DNA of 25,702 nucleotides. Origin: JADJLQ01 sp034439915 (lineage in GTDB: Bacteria; Bacteroidota; Bacteroidia; Chitinophagales; Saprospiraceae). The stretch covers positions 1 to 25,702 of the forward strand of contig JAWXBI010000125.1 of NCBI GenBank assembly GCA_034439915.1. The letters run 5' to 3'. The position numbers were made by a program, and so were the translations under genes. Numbering within the stretch: the first letter of the stretch is position 1; each line of letters starts with the position of its first letter. Of the stretch, positions 24,148 through 25,702 are shown piece after piece. Under the pieces are notes generated by a model. The model did not search any database. It had not been told where the DNA came from and was given only the letters and a program-made list of their open reading frames with translations.

Positions 24148-25702
24148 ATGCAAAATTTTTTTATTTTCTTCCTCATTGTTTCCAGTTTCGCTGCCTATTC
24201 GTCAGGGTTGTACGCACAATCTTCGCAGATATTGCTCAATGAGCCCCTGGATCTCAGTGGAGATTTCAGAAATTACAGCAACACGTACTTTTTGGCAGAC
24301 AGCCTGGCCAGCTTTGATCCTTCAACAGCAAGCGGAAAGGTAATCTGGAGGAAGGCAGAATTATTTCCGGTTCATGCATTTAATTATACTCAACACGGCA
24401 TCCGGCGTACCGTACAAAATGAATTCCCATCAAGGGAGTATGCCGCAGATCCGGCCTGGCCTTTTTAATTGGATTTTATATCGCCCAGCGTAGTACGGAT
24501 AAGGATGAAGACCGGAGTGACGGTGCAAGAAGATCTCGATACCTTAATGATTCCAGGTGGCAAAATCAACCAGGACAATAGCTGGCAATATACCAGGATT
24601 GAAAAAGGACATCAATACAAAAGTATAGATGGTATGGTCAGGATTTATGAGAATCCATGGGGCATTGAATTTTTTGATGCCAAAGGCAAATCCTTGACCA
24701 AGTCCCGGCACAATTCAGACAACAAAGGATTTTGTCAAAACATGCCTTTTTGTTATGTACGCCGTGCAGCGGATTATTCGAGGAGTGTAGGAGCGGTATT
24801 TACCTTGTCCCCGGATGAAAAGATTTTTGGATGTGGTGAATCTTTTACCAAGCTCAATAAATACGGCCAGAAAGTCAATTTATACACCTGTGATCCCAAT
24901 GGGGTAGAAACGGCAGGCATGTATAAACCGGTTCCGTTTTTCATGAGCAGCCGGGGTTATGGCATGTTTATGCACACTTCCACGCCGATCACCTGCGATT
25001 TTGGCAATACCTATGGGGCTTCCAATGCCTTGTGGATAGGCGATGAAACACTTGATTTATTTGTTTTCCTGGGTTCACCTAAAGAGATCCTGGAGGATTA
25101 TACAGACCTGCCTGACAAAGCGCCAATGCCTCCACTGTGGTCCTTTGGCCTTTGGATGAGTCGCATCACTTATTTTTCCGAACAAGATGGTAGACAGGTG
25201 GCAGCAAAATTGAGGGCCAACCGAATACCGACAGATGTCCTGCATTTTGATACCGGCTGGTTTGAAACGGATTGGCGTTGTGATTATGAATTTTCCAAAT
25301 CGAGGTTTCCGAATGCCAAGGGCATGATTGCAGATCTCGATACCGCCGGTTTCAAAACCTGTTTATGGCAGTTGCTATATTTTGTCCCAAAGAATAAATT
25401 GTTTCAGGAAATAGTAGACCAGGGTCTTCACGTAAAAAATGATAAAGGGAATATCCCCTTTGAAGATGCTGTACTTGATTTTACGAATCCTAAATCCATT
25501 AAATGGTATCAGGATAAAATCGGAGGATTCTTGAATATGGGTGTGGCTGTTATTAAAGTTGATTTTGGAGAAGCAGCCCCTTTTGATGGTATATGTGCCA
25601 ATGGACGCACCGGTTTTTATGAACATAATCTTTATCCTTTACGATATAATAATGCCGTTTCTGACCTGACCAATGAACTGCATGCCTCACTTTAACCCTT
25701 TA
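24148..25702 (+). pseudogene. GH31 alpha-glycosidase (alpha-xylosidase type), interrupted by stops, runs off window
   Basis: From ATG 24148 there is a signal peptide (to about GLYAQ) and an N-terminal GH31 domain, then TAA at 24466-24468 between AADPAWPF and LDFISPSVVRIRMKTGV. The same frame continues for 408 codons of clear GH31 sequence, including MPPLWSFGLWMSRITYFSE, FDTGWFETDWRC and VIKVDFGEAAP, with the nucleophile Asp codon at 25561-25563. A second in-frame TAA (25693-25695) falls before the family's acid/base block (WARSA...GGD), which is not in the window. An intact member would be 700 or more residues. The enzyme would have cleaved alpha-linked xylose or glucose from glycan taken up by SusCD. 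It is either a recent pseudogene or affected by sequence errors. Confidence 0.85.

Noticed and set aside
3042..25702. Possible stop-codon reassignment, since several genes contain single in-frame stops
   Set aside because: The internal stops are of all three kinds (TGA and TAA in the WD40 fragment, TAG in the T9SS fragment, TAA in the GH31 gene), while the intact genes end normally and use TGG for Trp. Gene decay or sequence error fits better.

Overview
The window reads as a Bacteroidota chromosome, most likely a free-living environmental lineage of the Saprospiria/Chitinophagia type. The lineage call is inference from gene content. Three things in the sequence support the phylum: an adjacent SusC/SusD pair, protein C-termini of the type IX secretion (T9SS) sorting-domain kind, and perfect TAnnTTTG promoter boxes just upstream of several genes. 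Base composition and gene preservation are uneven. Well-kept genes of moderate GC alternate with AT-rich stretches full of gene debris.

Layout: (1) 1-373 has no gene but holds two copies of a 28-29 nt repeat, each followed at once by a terminator-like hairpin. (2) 374-2509, minus strand, is a two-gene unit: a small beta-rich protein of unknown function, then a TPR/transmembrane class III cyclase with adenylate-cyclase specificity residues. (3) 2510-3408 is mostly empty but carries a decayed WD40 fragment. (4) 3409-7515, minus strand, holds a CBM20-like/esterase lipoprotein, a threonine aldolase and an exported beta-lactamase-fold serine hydrolase. (5) 7571-10563, plus strand, holds lepA and a multi-pass acyltransferase whose start codon lies inside a heptamer repeat. 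(6) 10564-13300 is an AT-rich graveyard: an IS5-type remnant, an IS4-type remnant and two damaged T9SS-cargo genes. (7) 13354-14391 is an exported DUF3500 protein. (8) 14515-18296 is a tight three-gene operon: a CBM48-like/esterase protein, an M17 leucyl aminopeptidase and an ATP-grasp ligase. (9) 18497-25702 is a glycan utilisation locus: susC, susD, a strong terminator, a small lipoprotein and a GH31 glycosidase broken by in-frame stops.

Working together: SusC and SusD would bind and import an oligosaccharide. The GH31 enzyme (alpha-xylosidase/alpha-glucosidase type) would have cleaved it, but its frame is interrupted by TAA after about 106 codons and again near the window end, so the locus looks partly decayed. 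The esterase/M17/ATP-grasp operon combines peptide-bond hydrolysis, ester hydrolysis and ATP-driven carboxylate activation, and is the best candidate here for an uncharacterised metabolic system. The paired RNA-like elements at 118-339 keep their flank and loop while their stems differ, and are the most unusual non-coding signal.
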